Below are positions 42,772 to 54,200 of a stretch of 64,000 bases of DNA, piece after piece. Origin of the DNA: Paraescarpia echinospica (lineage: Eukaryota; Annelida; Polychaeta; Sabellida; Siboglinidae); contig CM034531.1 in assembly GCA_020002185.1 (NCBI GenBank), positions 45,398,574 to 45,462,573 of the forward strand, read 5' to 3'. Under the pieces are notes generated by a model. It worked only from the letters and a program-made list of their open reading frames with translations, was not told the origin of the DNA and ran no database searches. Made by a program: the position numbers and the translations under genes. Positions within the stretch are counted from its first letter, which is position 1, and the number at the start of each line of letters is the position of its first letter.

Positions 42772-43620
42772 TAATAGTAATAATAATACACAAATTCCCG
42801 GCTTAATAAAAACATTTATCATTTATTTCTTTTATATAAAAATACCTTTCTATAAAATATAATTTATTTCTATAAAATATACTCTCTACATACATATCAC
42901 CACAAACTTTACCAGCGTAAACTGTTACCCATCCCATTAATGAATCACGTCCATCAATACTTGCTGTGGTTCTTGCGATTTCTGGCGATCCAATATGGCT
43001 ACCTAAATGACAGCCAATAACTGTCGGATTCAACTGATTCAACCCAACATAGATTCACGTCAATGCCCGGTTCTGACGTCTACAATAGCGTCATTGTGCA
43101 AGAATGTAATATGTTCCACTCGCCCCTACACAGATTTAGTTTTCCAGCGACATGCGATGACGATAAACCCGCCACACCCGTCCGCAAAGCTTTACGTTTT
43201 TGGGTATTTTGCGAAACTGTGCGACCACCGCTAAGTATGCATCTGAGACTAAAATAATGTCAACGTCGGTGCCACTGTGCTGAGCGACTCGTTCGTTATG
43301 GTGAAATCGAGCGGCAGTTTTACAGCGCATTCCCCCTATTAGTTTACGCCCTTTTCGTCTACAACCCAAATTGCAAGGTTACCCCAATTGGTGAAATTAA
43401 TGAAGCGGTGGTTGCTAACTAGTCTGATTTTGATCAGGATCTAAGCTTCTATTGTAAATGCTGGCAATGTATCAAGTACATCATAACAATGACTCTGTAA
43501 TGGTGGGACTTTTTTCATTTGTACGTTCGACTGTTGCGACCTCCCTTGGAATGTTGTTGAACCGTCATCAAATCGAATGAAAAGAGCTGTAGACGAATAG
43601 GGAGTAAGATAGTAGATGAC
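42772..43620. other. no gene recognised
   Basis: No further exon or TIR-coding sequence for the minus-strand LRR gene could be found here. Open frames on both strands lack motifs. Confidence 0.45.
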
Positions 43621-43765
43621 CGTTATGCTCTCCGAGTCAACTCCGATGACCTCTGTGGTGTTGTCCTTGGGAAGCCCGGTCCAAGAGGATCGTTCGGCAA
43701 TCCGTTCATCGCCAGAGTTCCCAACCCGCTCATCTCCCCCAGCGATTTGTCTGGGCACATGGATA
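43621..43765 (-). pseudogene. displaced LRR fragment, paralogous to the adjacent gene
   Basis: CPDKSLGEMSGLGTLAMNGL followed by PNDPLGPGF is a copy of the CPSGHVGYPDRALGELSG and LETLAMNGLPNVPLGPGF segment inside the neighbouring LRR gene (about 45290-45440). It lies directly behind that gene's stop codon, in another frame, with no start and with frame breaks after PGF. It is probably the remainder of a tandem paralogue. Confidence 0.75.
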
Positions 43766-43780
43766 CTTGTGCCGTTTGGT

Positions 43781-45898
43781 TTAAGTGACCGCTATTGCGA
43801 TCACTTTGACCGAGCTGTACAAGACGTTTCCCCCCGAGTGTCGACGCCGAGTGATGACCCACCATGCGACAGCAACAGAAGCAATAACGACGACGACGAC
43901 TACGACAGCAATAGCGACGACAACGACGTTGACACGTGCTGACAGACTCCCGCTACGTGCACGGTCGATAGACCCGGCTTCGGCGTCGTCTCGAGAAGCG
44001 TTGACACACGGCAACGACTCGCCGACACCGGCCGACTGACGCCAGTATATGTAGGTGACATTGGAACAGTCGCACACCAGTGTGACGTCTGTCAGCTTCC
44101 CTTCTGTCCCTTCTTCCCACAACTCGCACTCCCCCGCCACGTCCCGCTGACTGCTAACGACGGGGTTGGACGACACGTCAACGGAGACACCTACCGCCAA
44201 GTGGGAGACGTCAAACCCGAGAGCAGTCAGTTCGTTTCCTCGCAAGTTCAAATACCTGAGGCGCGCTAGGTCCCGAAATGCATCGCGCTCGATGGCGGTG
44301 ATCCGGTTGTGTGACAAGTCGAGCTGGAACAGAGCGCTAAGACCGTGGAACTGACCGGCGATGGCATCCCCGTTCTCCCCGATCACGTTGTACTGCAGGA
44401 ACAGGTACTTGAGATTACGTAACTGGATTAACGCGCCTGGGTGGATCTTATGAATGCGGCAGTGGCTGGCGTCGTACACCTGTAGATTGTTGAAGCCGAT
44501 CATCGGTCCTTTCAGTTTGGTCATTTTGGTGGAGGACATGTTGATGACCACCACGTCGCTGTAGACGTTTGCCTTTAGCTTTCGAATGGTGAAACTTTTA
44601 GATTCGTAGTGGGCGTTGTCGGCGTACAATTCCAGCATGAAGAACGGTATGTCGTCGACGGACCTGTGTCTATATCCGGCAGGCTTGGCTCGGCGTGAGA
44701 AGATGACGCCGTGGAGTCGCGGTTTGTCCCGGAAGAACGCATCATTGTCGACGTGATCCGGATCGCAGAAGAGACGTTGATACTTAGAGGGACTCGACAT
44801 GAGATCGCCAACATCCACCACGTCTACGGTCATGTTGCCTGTGAGAGTCGTCAGTATGTCTACGAAGTTATTGGATGGTAGTATTTTTGTCCATATGTTG
44901 TAACCTAATGCGACATCACGAACCATCGGAAAATGCTTCAGAACGCGGACGTCGATAGCTAGGAGTTCGTTCGCGCGAAAACTGAATCGGCGCACACTTC
45001 TGAAGGTCGTGCTTTCGAACATGACTCTGTCAAACAGTGCTTTTTTCGCGTTGACATTGTCTAGTATGAATGTGTCAAGTCGTGTCGTTGTAGCAGCGAC
45101 GACGGCAGCGACGACGTTTTTCAACCCGACACGTTCGTTGCATGCCAGGTTTAGTGTGGCCAGACTGGACAACGGGGTCAGCGCATGTCGGTCAAATCTG
45201 CTGACGTCACACGCCCGCAGGGACAACGATGACAAGCTCGTGTTCTCTAAGCTAGTAAAAGTTCTGCGTGACAGGACATCCAAATGACAGTGTTTGCCGG
45301 ACAGTTCCAATGACTTCAGTGACGTCATTCTTGCGAAGCCCGGCCCAAGGGGAACATTCGGCAGTCCGTTCATCGCCAGAGTCTCCAGCCCGCTCAGTTC
45401 CCCCAGCGCTCTATCCGGGTAGCCGACGTGACCACTCGGACAGACGTTGGAGTGCATGATTAGGGTACGCAGCGACGTCACACCGTCGAAGACATCTACC
45501 GGGAACGCGTCGTCTCCGAAGCAAAGTCTGTTGTTGGCAATGCTGATATATCTGAGAGCCGATAGACCCCGGAAACATCCCGGTTTCATGCGGGTAAGTC
45601 GGTTCCCAGACAAGTCAAGGTTAACGAGTCTTGGGAGGTGGGATAATGCCCCTTTTTCCAGCACGGCTAGGCTCGTGTTGGTGATTTTTAGCTTGACCAG
45701 AAGTGGCGACAACGACGACGGGATAAGAGTCACACTGTCGCCGCTGCACGCTGCTTCCGGTCCGCCGACGCCGTGCGACACGGTGCACGCAGGGTGGGTA
45801 GAGTGAATGACGTCACTTTTTGTCTGCCCCAACATCACGTGACACAGCAAGACAGCGAAGTGGATCGCCGCTATGTGCGTATGCCGCCCAGTCGTCAT
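43781..45898 (-). CDS. LRR single-pass membrane protein, Toll-ectodomain-like, no TIR
   Basis: Intronless frame of 705 codons from ATG at 45896-45898 to TAA at 43781. Residues 1-25 form a signal peptide (AAIHFAVLLCHVMLG core). A cysteine-containing N-terminal cap follows, then repeated LxxLxLxxN units (LPRLVNLDLSGNRL, LSALRYISIANNRL, LRNLKYLFLQYNVI, LFQLDLSHNRITAI, LRYLNLRGNELTAL). A C-terminal cysteine cap (CELWEEG, VCDCSN) comes next. A membrane helix lies near residues 655-680 (VVVVAIAVVVVVVVIASVAV), with about 25 residues after it (RRRHSGG). This arrangement is a Toll-like receptor ectodomain, but the TIR domain that should follow is absent and the tail ends in VIAIAVT. It could be a truncated TLR, a decoy, or a separate LRR receptor. 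Confidence 0.85.
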   Translation of the reverse strand: MTTGRHTHIAAIHFAVLLCHVMLGQTKSDVIHSTHPACTVSHGVGGPEAACSGDSVTLIPSSLSPLLVKLKITNTSLAVLEKGALSHLPRLVNLDLSGNRLTRMKPGCFRGLSALRYISIANNRLCFGDDAFPVDVFDGVTSLRTLIMHSNVCPSGHVGYPDRALGELSGLETLAMNGLPNVPLGPGFARMTSLKSLELSGKHCHLDVLSRRTFTSLENTSLSSLSLRACDVSRFDRHALTPLSSLATLNLACNERVGLKNVVAAVVAATTTRLDTFILDNVNAKKALFDRVMFESTTFRSVRRFSFRANELLAIDVRVLKHFPMVRDVALGYNIWTKILPSNNFVDILTTLTGNMTVDVVDVGDLMSSPSKYQRLFCDPDHVDNDAFFRDKPRLHGVIFSRRAKPAGYRHRSVDDIPFFMLELYADNAHYESKSFTIRKLKANVYSDVVVINMSSTKMTKLKGPMIGFNNLQVYDASHCRIHKIHPGALIQLRNLKYLFLQYNVIGENGDAIAGQFHGLSALFQLDLSHNRITAIERDAFRDLARLRYLNLRGNELTALGFDVSHLAVGVSVDVSSNPVVSSQRDVAGECELWEEGTEGKLTDVTLVCDCSNVTYIYWRQSAGVGESLPCVNASRDDAEAGSIDRARSGSLSARVNVVVVAIAVVVVVVVIASVAVAWWVITRRRHSGGNVLYSSVKVIAIAVT

Positions 45899-46082
45899 AA
45901 CGGCGATCTGAAACCAATGAATGATTTACGTAGCAATAGTCGTATGGCGTATTGAATGAGTAAGTGCCTGCATGCGAGCGTGCGGTTGCAACCCGAAGTT
46001 TCGTGCGTAAAGCAAAGTAACCTAAACTATGTACACTTGTACGGTTGGACTGGTGCTCCCGTAAACGAGCTTGTATCGGTGT

Positions 46083-46165
46083 CAACATCGTTCGGAACCG
46101 TACAGAACACCGAAAACGGCATGATTGTTGGTTCATGTATAGGTGTTCTATACTATAAACTGTTA
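46083..46165 (-). repeat. dispersed repeat family 1, copy 3 (partial)
   Basis: AACATCGTTCGGAACCG and CAGAACACCGAAAA are identical to copy 2. It lies about 185 bases upstream of the LRR gene's start codon, so within its likely promoter region. It carries a shorter hairpin, GTATAG/CTATAC. Confidence 0.72.
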
Positions 46166-47339
46166 TATAGGTATATATATAGTTTGGCAGTCGGTGGAAG
46201 ACCTCTGCAATGTTTAGTTACATCTCACACCTGGTGAAGCTGCCTTACCTGTCGACGAGCGGTGACAAAACAATGATCAACCAACTCAAGCCTGCTCGTT
46301 TATAAACAAGATCACGTAACAGGAAGACGGAAAAGAACACAACTCTCTGCTACCGACGTTGTCCTCGCTGGTAAATGAAAGAGTGCACCGTTCTCTGGCG
46401 CAGTGAACCGAGACATTGCACAAAGCCGTCTCTGTTGATCTTTCGAAACTGTACTTTGTTGCATGGACGTCAATGGAAACCTGTGTTTACCGAACTGCAC
46501 ATACAGCTTATTATAATGGGACGGTGCGTGCGTGGGAAATTAAAACACCTCAGAGTTTTCTATGGACCTGGTAATTACAATGTGCTACTTATGTACATTG
46601 AAACATCGTTATAATCCGTACCCAGATAATACAGAAACCGCAAAATGTGACATCATTTCGTAGGAATTAAATTTACAGGCGCTTATTAATGAATACGTCG
46701 GATTTGATTTATATTGAAACGAAGTGGCGACAACCGCTTGATCTCGTTTAACTGAGATAGTTTGGTAGGCAGACTGTGCTTTTGTGGTGTAGCGCTTTGC
46801 GGAAAACCGACAGTCTTACGAATTTCCTTCTGCTCGGGAAGCTTGGCCAATTTCGCGTGGTTAACTAGTGACACTGGATTCTCTTAAACAAAACAGGCAG
46901 CTCTGCGTTGGATTTTTTTATTTGGGTTATTTGGCACATCGTTGACGAGTTACAAGTTTTGGTGTGACAGTAGTGATGTATACTTTCGTTTTGACTACTT
47001 GAGTACATCTGTTTAGGTTTCGTATTATCAGTTCGGTATTTATATTTGCTTTAGATGTGATGTTATCCATTTGAGTGAATTCTATTTGAGTGGTGTATGT
47101 AATTCAACTCAAGATAAGGATGATTACTGGCTTGATAGTGACATATTTCATGCATGATATAGGCCTACATAGTATTAGTGAGTTGTGAGTTTTATATATG
47201 TGGAGTATGTAGAATTGTTCTGGTAAATAGCATTTGTCATTTCTGGGCCCAAGTTGTTTTGGAGGGTTAGGGTATGCTGGGTAAGCCTATTTCCCTGTAT
47301 AGGCCCATACATATAAAGTGTTTAATTTTTTATGAAGAA
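46166..47339. other. no gene recognised
   Basis: Upstream flank of the LRR gene. Nothing supportable. Confidence 0.45.
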
Positions 47340-47845
47340 ATCTTTGACGAAGGAGCTGTATCAAAAGCTTTGGAGAAGTGACGGATGAAAGTATAGATAT
47401 ACATAAATGTATATTGCTTTGTGGAGATCCAGCTGCACAGTCAACGGTTGTGATTAATTGGCTTTAGCAAGAATGTTTAGTTCGGAAACCATGTTGGGCG
47501 TTGACTTGGATATACATTACTTATAAATCGAGATTTTCCAAGATGGAGTGGTATCCAAGGACATATTCCATCAGTTTACAACACACAGTTTGTTATATGT
47601 TAAGAGGTGTGTCGGTAGTTTTGGTACACTTCTATAACATGTTTTAATATGGCACATACATTTGCTGCTTGCTAGTACTCGGGCAATTCGCCTTTGTAGA
47701 AGGAGAGATTGAAGATGAATTGTAGGATTGGTACTATTTCATTAGAATAATCAGTGATAATTTTGAGAAGGATTCAGTCTGGACCACGTGCTTTATTTAT
47801 TCGCAGATTATCCAAATAGTTCTTGACCCCCGTACGTGAGAAGTC
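47340..47845 (-). mobile_element. strongly decayed jockey-superfamily LINE reverse transcriptase
   Basis: Read on the minus strand across several frame changes: LRINKARGPD, EIVPILQFIFNLSFYKGELP, QHGFRTKHSC, SQLITTVD and FSKAFDTAP. These are RT blocks in the right order and spacing, with many stops. It is an old fossil. Confidence 0.65.
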
Positions 47846-48297
47846 TAAAGTTGTATTATGAGTTAACTAACAATAGTACCATTTTGAGAGCATGTTGACA
47901 AGATCTACTTTAGTGAAGATCTAGCCGACGATCTCTGTGTATGACTTAACGAGAATTGAGCGTGACTTCCCTATCAATTACGTCACGTGCGTCAACATAT
48001 CTTTTTCATTGGTTATAACCGCTTGCACTGTAGACGCTGTTACCAAATATTTTTCGCGCGGCGATGTGTTTTTGTACGGAAACTGTAAGTATTTCATAAA
48101 AACAACTTTTCTGACAATTTATTTGCATAACATGAGACAAATAAATGATAAGGAATTGCAATATGGATATCTTTCGCAAATGTTTCTTCAGATTTTTTAT
48201 GAAAACGGCATATTTATATTATTGACACGATCGTCGACAAGACCATGTTACTAGAATGAACTATGCAGAACGAAAAGTGTTATAGAATAATAACAAC
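47846..48297 (+). promoter_or_regulatory. presumed 5' flank of WDR12
   Basis: Upstream of the WDR12 start codon. No TATA box or defined element is clear. A 5' UTR exon could lie here. Confidence 0.35.
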
Positions 48298-51200
48298 ATG
48301 GCGGCGTCCAGTGATATTCCGCATGTGCAAGCCAAATTCTTTACTAAACAGCAGAAGTAAGCTACTGTGTTTATGTTTATATTAATTTATTTATGTTTAT
48401 AGAAAGTTGGGATGTTATATTCGTCTATGGTTTTCTCATCGACATATAGCCAGCTAGTCGATTTATACTTAGTGACGCCTGGCAGCCGGCGCTGACTGTA
48501 GAGTGTAGTGTGGTTAGTGTGGGTTTGAAAATAAAAGGCGCACGACCACGCACGACCATGAAGTTAGCGAACGACCACGCACGACCATGTAATATAATAT
48601 GTTGGTAGATAGTTTGGCCGTTGATGATATATATATGGTTTGTGTGTGCATTATTAAACATTTTGAATCTGTATTTCACCCAGGAGTTACACAATTTAGG
48701 GCAGGCATTTTATCCAATCTTCCAGACGAGTATTTAGTCTAGGCACAGTAGTGCCACCTGGCGAATGGAACCGGCGAGTTACCACAAGCGATAATAAAAG
48801 TTGCGAATTTTGTTACTCCAATGTGAAGAACATATTAGAAATTTGGCGAGCTGCACATACATACTTCCTACGTGCCACCAACGGCAACAGCCAGCTTGGT
48901 TACCAACACTACATACATTTTTGTCGTTCGTGGTCGTGCGCCTTTTAGTCATACCGGTTAGTGTAGGCTGCCTCATGATTTCTTCAGCTAAGACTAAGTC
49001 TTCACGATGCGATACGTATCGCGATATAGAAGTCACGATACTATAGGCCTACATATTGCGATACAGTATTTAAGTCACACTTACAAACTACCGGGGCAGT
49101 GGGTAGATGTACCTGTATGACTATGATGACATTGTCATTGATGTATCCGTTGTATAATTCTAGAATCTAGTATGTGTACCCCTTAGGCTTAGTAGGGCGG
49201 TCAGACAATTGTTTTCTTTTTAACATAATTTGGTAACTATTTTCCCCTGAAAGCAGTAACTATAAGAAATAACATGGTACTTGTTTCATGTTTCTAAGTG
49301 AAATATTAGCAAAGATACAGCCGTTTGAAATTTGGAATATTAGTAAACACTTTTTGGCATATTTTCTAATACAAGGAAATAATACAATATTTAACCCATT
49401 TTGCATATAAATCAGCAGAAAGTACATCATAGAATGTCTCTTGACTTTTATGCTCTCTCATTCAATCAGCAAACTACGTCATATTCATAAAAACATTGTA
49501 AATTATCACTAAATATCCAAATATGAGGGAAATTGCAAAATATCAATCTCACAATGCACAAGCGCACATGCAAATTGGCGCATATGATTGGAGGAGAAGA
49601 CAAGATGACATCAGTAAGTACGTCAAACTAGAATCAAGTTATCCCAGATATGTATCTTTATCCTTCGTCATTTGCAATAAACATCAATTGACTATCCAAA
49701 GATGTTAAAACAACCACAAATCTTTTCTTACCTTTTTTTACTTTACAAATGGTTGAGTGCACGTACTCAAATGTAAGCCAGTTTAAGGTAGCCGGGCTGG
49801 CTATCATGTCAGTTGATTTCTTAATTTTTTTCTTCATAGACCATTAGTAGGTGTCAGTATGAACATGTGTGCTATTAAAAAAACCAAGGCACTAGTGCCA
49901 TATGTCACCAATCCGTCCTTTAAAAACTAGTATTTTTAGTGTGTCTGTGGAAAGTCCCTTTTCAGATTCTTGGAAACTGACGATGTTTCCATAGTGACGA
50001 TCACGTGTGCGTCAGCCCAGTTCAGAAATAAATTCGTTCACCATGAATACAGATCATATAGTCTGGTTATTCTCATGCCACTATGCTGTTGTATTATAAT
50101 TACCTAAATGCATCACACTGTCAAACCACCAAATACTGACGGTAGTTTTGTTTATTCTCTGATAATGTCCGACCTCCGCTGCCAGTTGCAATGATATGTG
50201 ACTGACCCCAGCAGGTGTCAATCAATCTTGTCTACCACAACAAGTTCAACACATGGCCCTTTGTAAGACAATATCATTAGACAACTTGGTGGGAAAACCT
50301 TGGAGGGAAATCTCATTAAAGGGAATAAAAACATCTATGGCTTGAATTCATGTTATATTACATCCTGCTATCTATTTCCTTGTCCACCAAGCCAAAAACA
50401 ATCAAAAAAATCAATGAATTAGAAATTCCACATTTAATGCTGTACATCCGGACATTTTCGAATATGCATATTTTTGGGGCGCTTTTCGGGATGCCGAGAT
50501 GTGACGTCATATATGACCCACACTCGCATCAGGCCGACCCTTTCCATGCATTCAGAGCATGTTTACAAGTATAGCTTTTGGGTCGAAACGAGCGTCAGAA
50601 TGAGTTATTGTGCAATATTCTGATGAAATACAAACACTAGTCATCATAGACGAACAAGCAGTTATCTTACCGTTCCACATGAATCAAATTTTATTCAAAA
50701 CGATAAATGCGAATGTGTCTACAAGTCGACTAGGTTTCGCCGAGCTTGGGCTCGTTTTCAGAATAATTATATAGAATGCAACCAACGAGAGATAATCTAC
50801 ACCAATAAACATACCACGTGATCGCCTAGCTCATTAAATTTTATTTTCCGCGGGAATCGCTACACAGATGGGTTTAAAATCGAATTTATGCTACAAATGT
50901 ATTTTTCTGTATTTTTTAGTGTTGTCAAATGTTACATACAAGGTTAAACTGTGTGTACACATGAAAAAAGGATTTTAGCTAATGCCTTATTTTTATTTCC
51001 TTTAATAGAGGTGTCTGTCAAATTGTGTTGAAATAAACCACATGCCAGTGAAAAAGTCACATTTCTAAGCAAAAAACAAGCATCTGGTGACACCTGTGTT
51101 ATCAGCAACAACCAGGAAATATTACTTAATGTAACTTTTTATAAAAACTACAATACTTACAAAGCCATAACTTGGCGAATGAACTCGACTTGTGTTTACC

Positions 51201-54200
51201 AAAAATTGCACGGGATGGTTTTATGTTTGGCGAAAAATGCAGTACGGATTTTTGCTGTCTTTCAACATTGTAACAAAATGTTTATGAACTGTATCAAACT
51301 TAATATGCATTTTTTTACAAAAAAAACCGTACAAATGTCAATAACATACCATACAAATTTTTCTTTAGGGGAGTTTCTCAAAATGAAATAAAATGCCATT
51401 TTAGGGTGATTTTTGACATATTTTTTAATTGTCTTTAGACACATTTAAATATCACTAAACAACATAAAAAATAAATTATTTTTGGTCTGGATTATTGTTT
51501 AATATGTTAGGCATTGTCTGAAATTTTTTTTTACTTTATCTTCAAAACATTGATTAATTTGATTTAAATAAAAACAAGCATGTCATAGGCAATCCTACCA
51601 CCTTAAATGCCAAATTAATGACAAAACAATCACTAACAAGGGAAGAGGAAAAAGAATGGCCCAAAAACACATCCCAGCGAGACCTGGAATCTGAAATTAA
51701 GAAGTTAGGTTACACCTTGAGGCTTGAAATAATTAACAAACGTGGTGCACCGTGCAGAACATGATGGCCTATGCTTCCAGTGAGACAACAAATAAATTAA
51801 ATCAGTATGCTACTTATTTTACAATATTAATTACAAACACATTTGTATTGTTAAATTAATACAAAATAAACAGGTAAAACAAGACAGTAACAATTTGAAC
51901 TGCTAACAAGAACATATGTAAATTTGTAAAACATTGACACTTGACATTATAAATAATTATTTGTATAATGCTACAACTACGCTTGCAAAGACTTCGGGCT
52001 TACCATAAGTCTGACAAAAACAAACGTGTTGCGTCAGGATGTGGAGGCACCTCCAATCATCACCATTGACAAGTACGAACTGGAAGCTGTTCACCAGTTC
52101 ACTTAACTGGGGTCTACTATGAGCGATAGCCTCTCCCTGGACAAGAAGATCACATAGGGAAAGCTGCATCCACTCTTGCTCGTCTGACCACACATGTCTG
52201 GGAGAACTCAAAACTCACAGTCAAGAAAAAACCCGCAGTGTACAACACCTGCGTCATCAGTACACTGCTGTATGGAATCGAGACCTGGGTAACGTACGTT
52301 AAACAAAAGAAGAAGCTCGACACCTTCCATCTATGATGTCTGCGGCGATCTTGGGGATCTCTTGAAGAGACCAAATGACCAACACCGAGGTCCTTTCTCG
52401 TGCTGGCCTCCCCACCATGTACACACTGCTCAGTCAATGCAGGTTACACCTCTACGCCAGGTGGAGAGGTGTTCTGCAGAACCAGCTCAGGACAGGCGAA
52501 GAACAGCTGCGGAGCCTGGCTGAAGACAGGAGAGCTCGTCGAAGGAAGCGCCAACCCTCTAGCCACCCAGAGACGACCTATAGATGTGACCACTGCGGCA
52601 GGGACTGCCACTCCAGCATCGGTCTCAGCCACAGCCGACGCTGTTCCAGACGCAACAATGCCAACTAGGGCGCATCATCCGTGGTCAACTCCTAACCGAC
52701 GGAGGCCTACCACTATTACTTACGCATTTTATTTGCATTACTGTAAATTACATTCATGTAAATTAATACTGATTACAGCCAAATACCAAATGAAAAAGTA
52801 AACAAATCACCAGCAGTTATTGCACCAACTAGTGATATAAAATTACAAATAAACAATACATTAATTATCTACATATATGACAACCTGCCAGTACTCTACA
52901 GTCTGCATGTATACTTATGTTGCTAAACTGAGTAAATTTACTACATGAAACAAAATAAAAAAATAGTTCGCAGTTACAAAAATAGTAACAACTTTGTATA
53001 TAAAAATGATGGTCAGTGTATACTACACTATATATAAGTTGTTTTGTGTAAACAGAAAACACTGATTAAAAGCACTTTTTTACATAAATAGACAGATAAA
53101 GTACATAAAATTACCCAATACTATTCAGCACTGAATAAACTTCATAATTATAACACAGATAAAATAAAAAGTTAATTGAAATGTATAATTTATATATCTA
53201 CTATTGAATATATTCAATTTCACAATCACACGTATGAGTGTATAGTCCTGTCAAACAAACATACATTCAGGGTTGTTATGGGGCATGGACATCTTTGAAT
53301 GGCATGGAATTTCATTGGTTAACAGGGGTAGAACTTCAGCATTCTTTTACTGGACAGCAGGACTAGTAAAGACAGAAGTTTACTAGTCCGCCAAAAGGTT
53401 TACTAGTCCTGAAAATATCAGAACGTAACACAAATTTAAATCGTAACAAATGCGTCAGACGGTCCATGGTGTCCGTGTTCAGTGCTTGAATGGCTCGGTG
53501 GGCAGTTGCAGGGCCGTTCACACTTTTCCAGCTTGCGTTTTACTGCTGGTTTTGCAACCCCAGTCAAGTAACGATACATTGTGCATAAACGTAGACTAAT
53601 AAAGCAATGTAGATGTAAACCGTATTAAAAAAACGTGCATTTGAAAAATGGCCACCAATTCCACTCATTAGCCCTACCCCTCTACCAGACACGCTAAACC
53701 AAACAAAACTGTCATTTCAGAATTCAATGTCACACAACAGCCAATCAAAAGCACTGTTTCACTGTCGCCTCATTACGTAAAGAATTAGTTTGTCAATGGT
53801 ACGGATGGTGGTGTCATGCAACACGCTGATTTTTATTAGACAGCCGGACTAGTTGGTAGGCGGATTTACTAGTCCGCCGTAGACTAGTGGGTAGTTCTAC
53901 CCGTGGTTAAAATTCCAGGCCTTGAAAGTGTTGATTTTTTTTAAAAAGCGTGGAATTTTAAGTTTTCTGAATTAACATGGCTGCATTACATAACGATCTC
54001 AGTAGGTGATTTTGCCATAAGTTCAAAATAGATCTAATTGTCAGTGCTGTTCTCATCTGGGAAGAAAAGGCTCAATGGATTCACGTGTGCTTCCTCAGTG
54101 CGACATTGTTACCACTAGCCACATCAAAGACATTGTTGACGCTACAGATGGATCATATCCAAAAGAGGCGGGTTGTATTCCATAATGTAATAAACTGCAT

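Noticed and set aside
43785..45806. Several plus-strand open frames inside the LRR gene
   Set aside because: Shadows of the 705-codon minus-strand frame, which alone has signal peptide, LRR and membrane helix.
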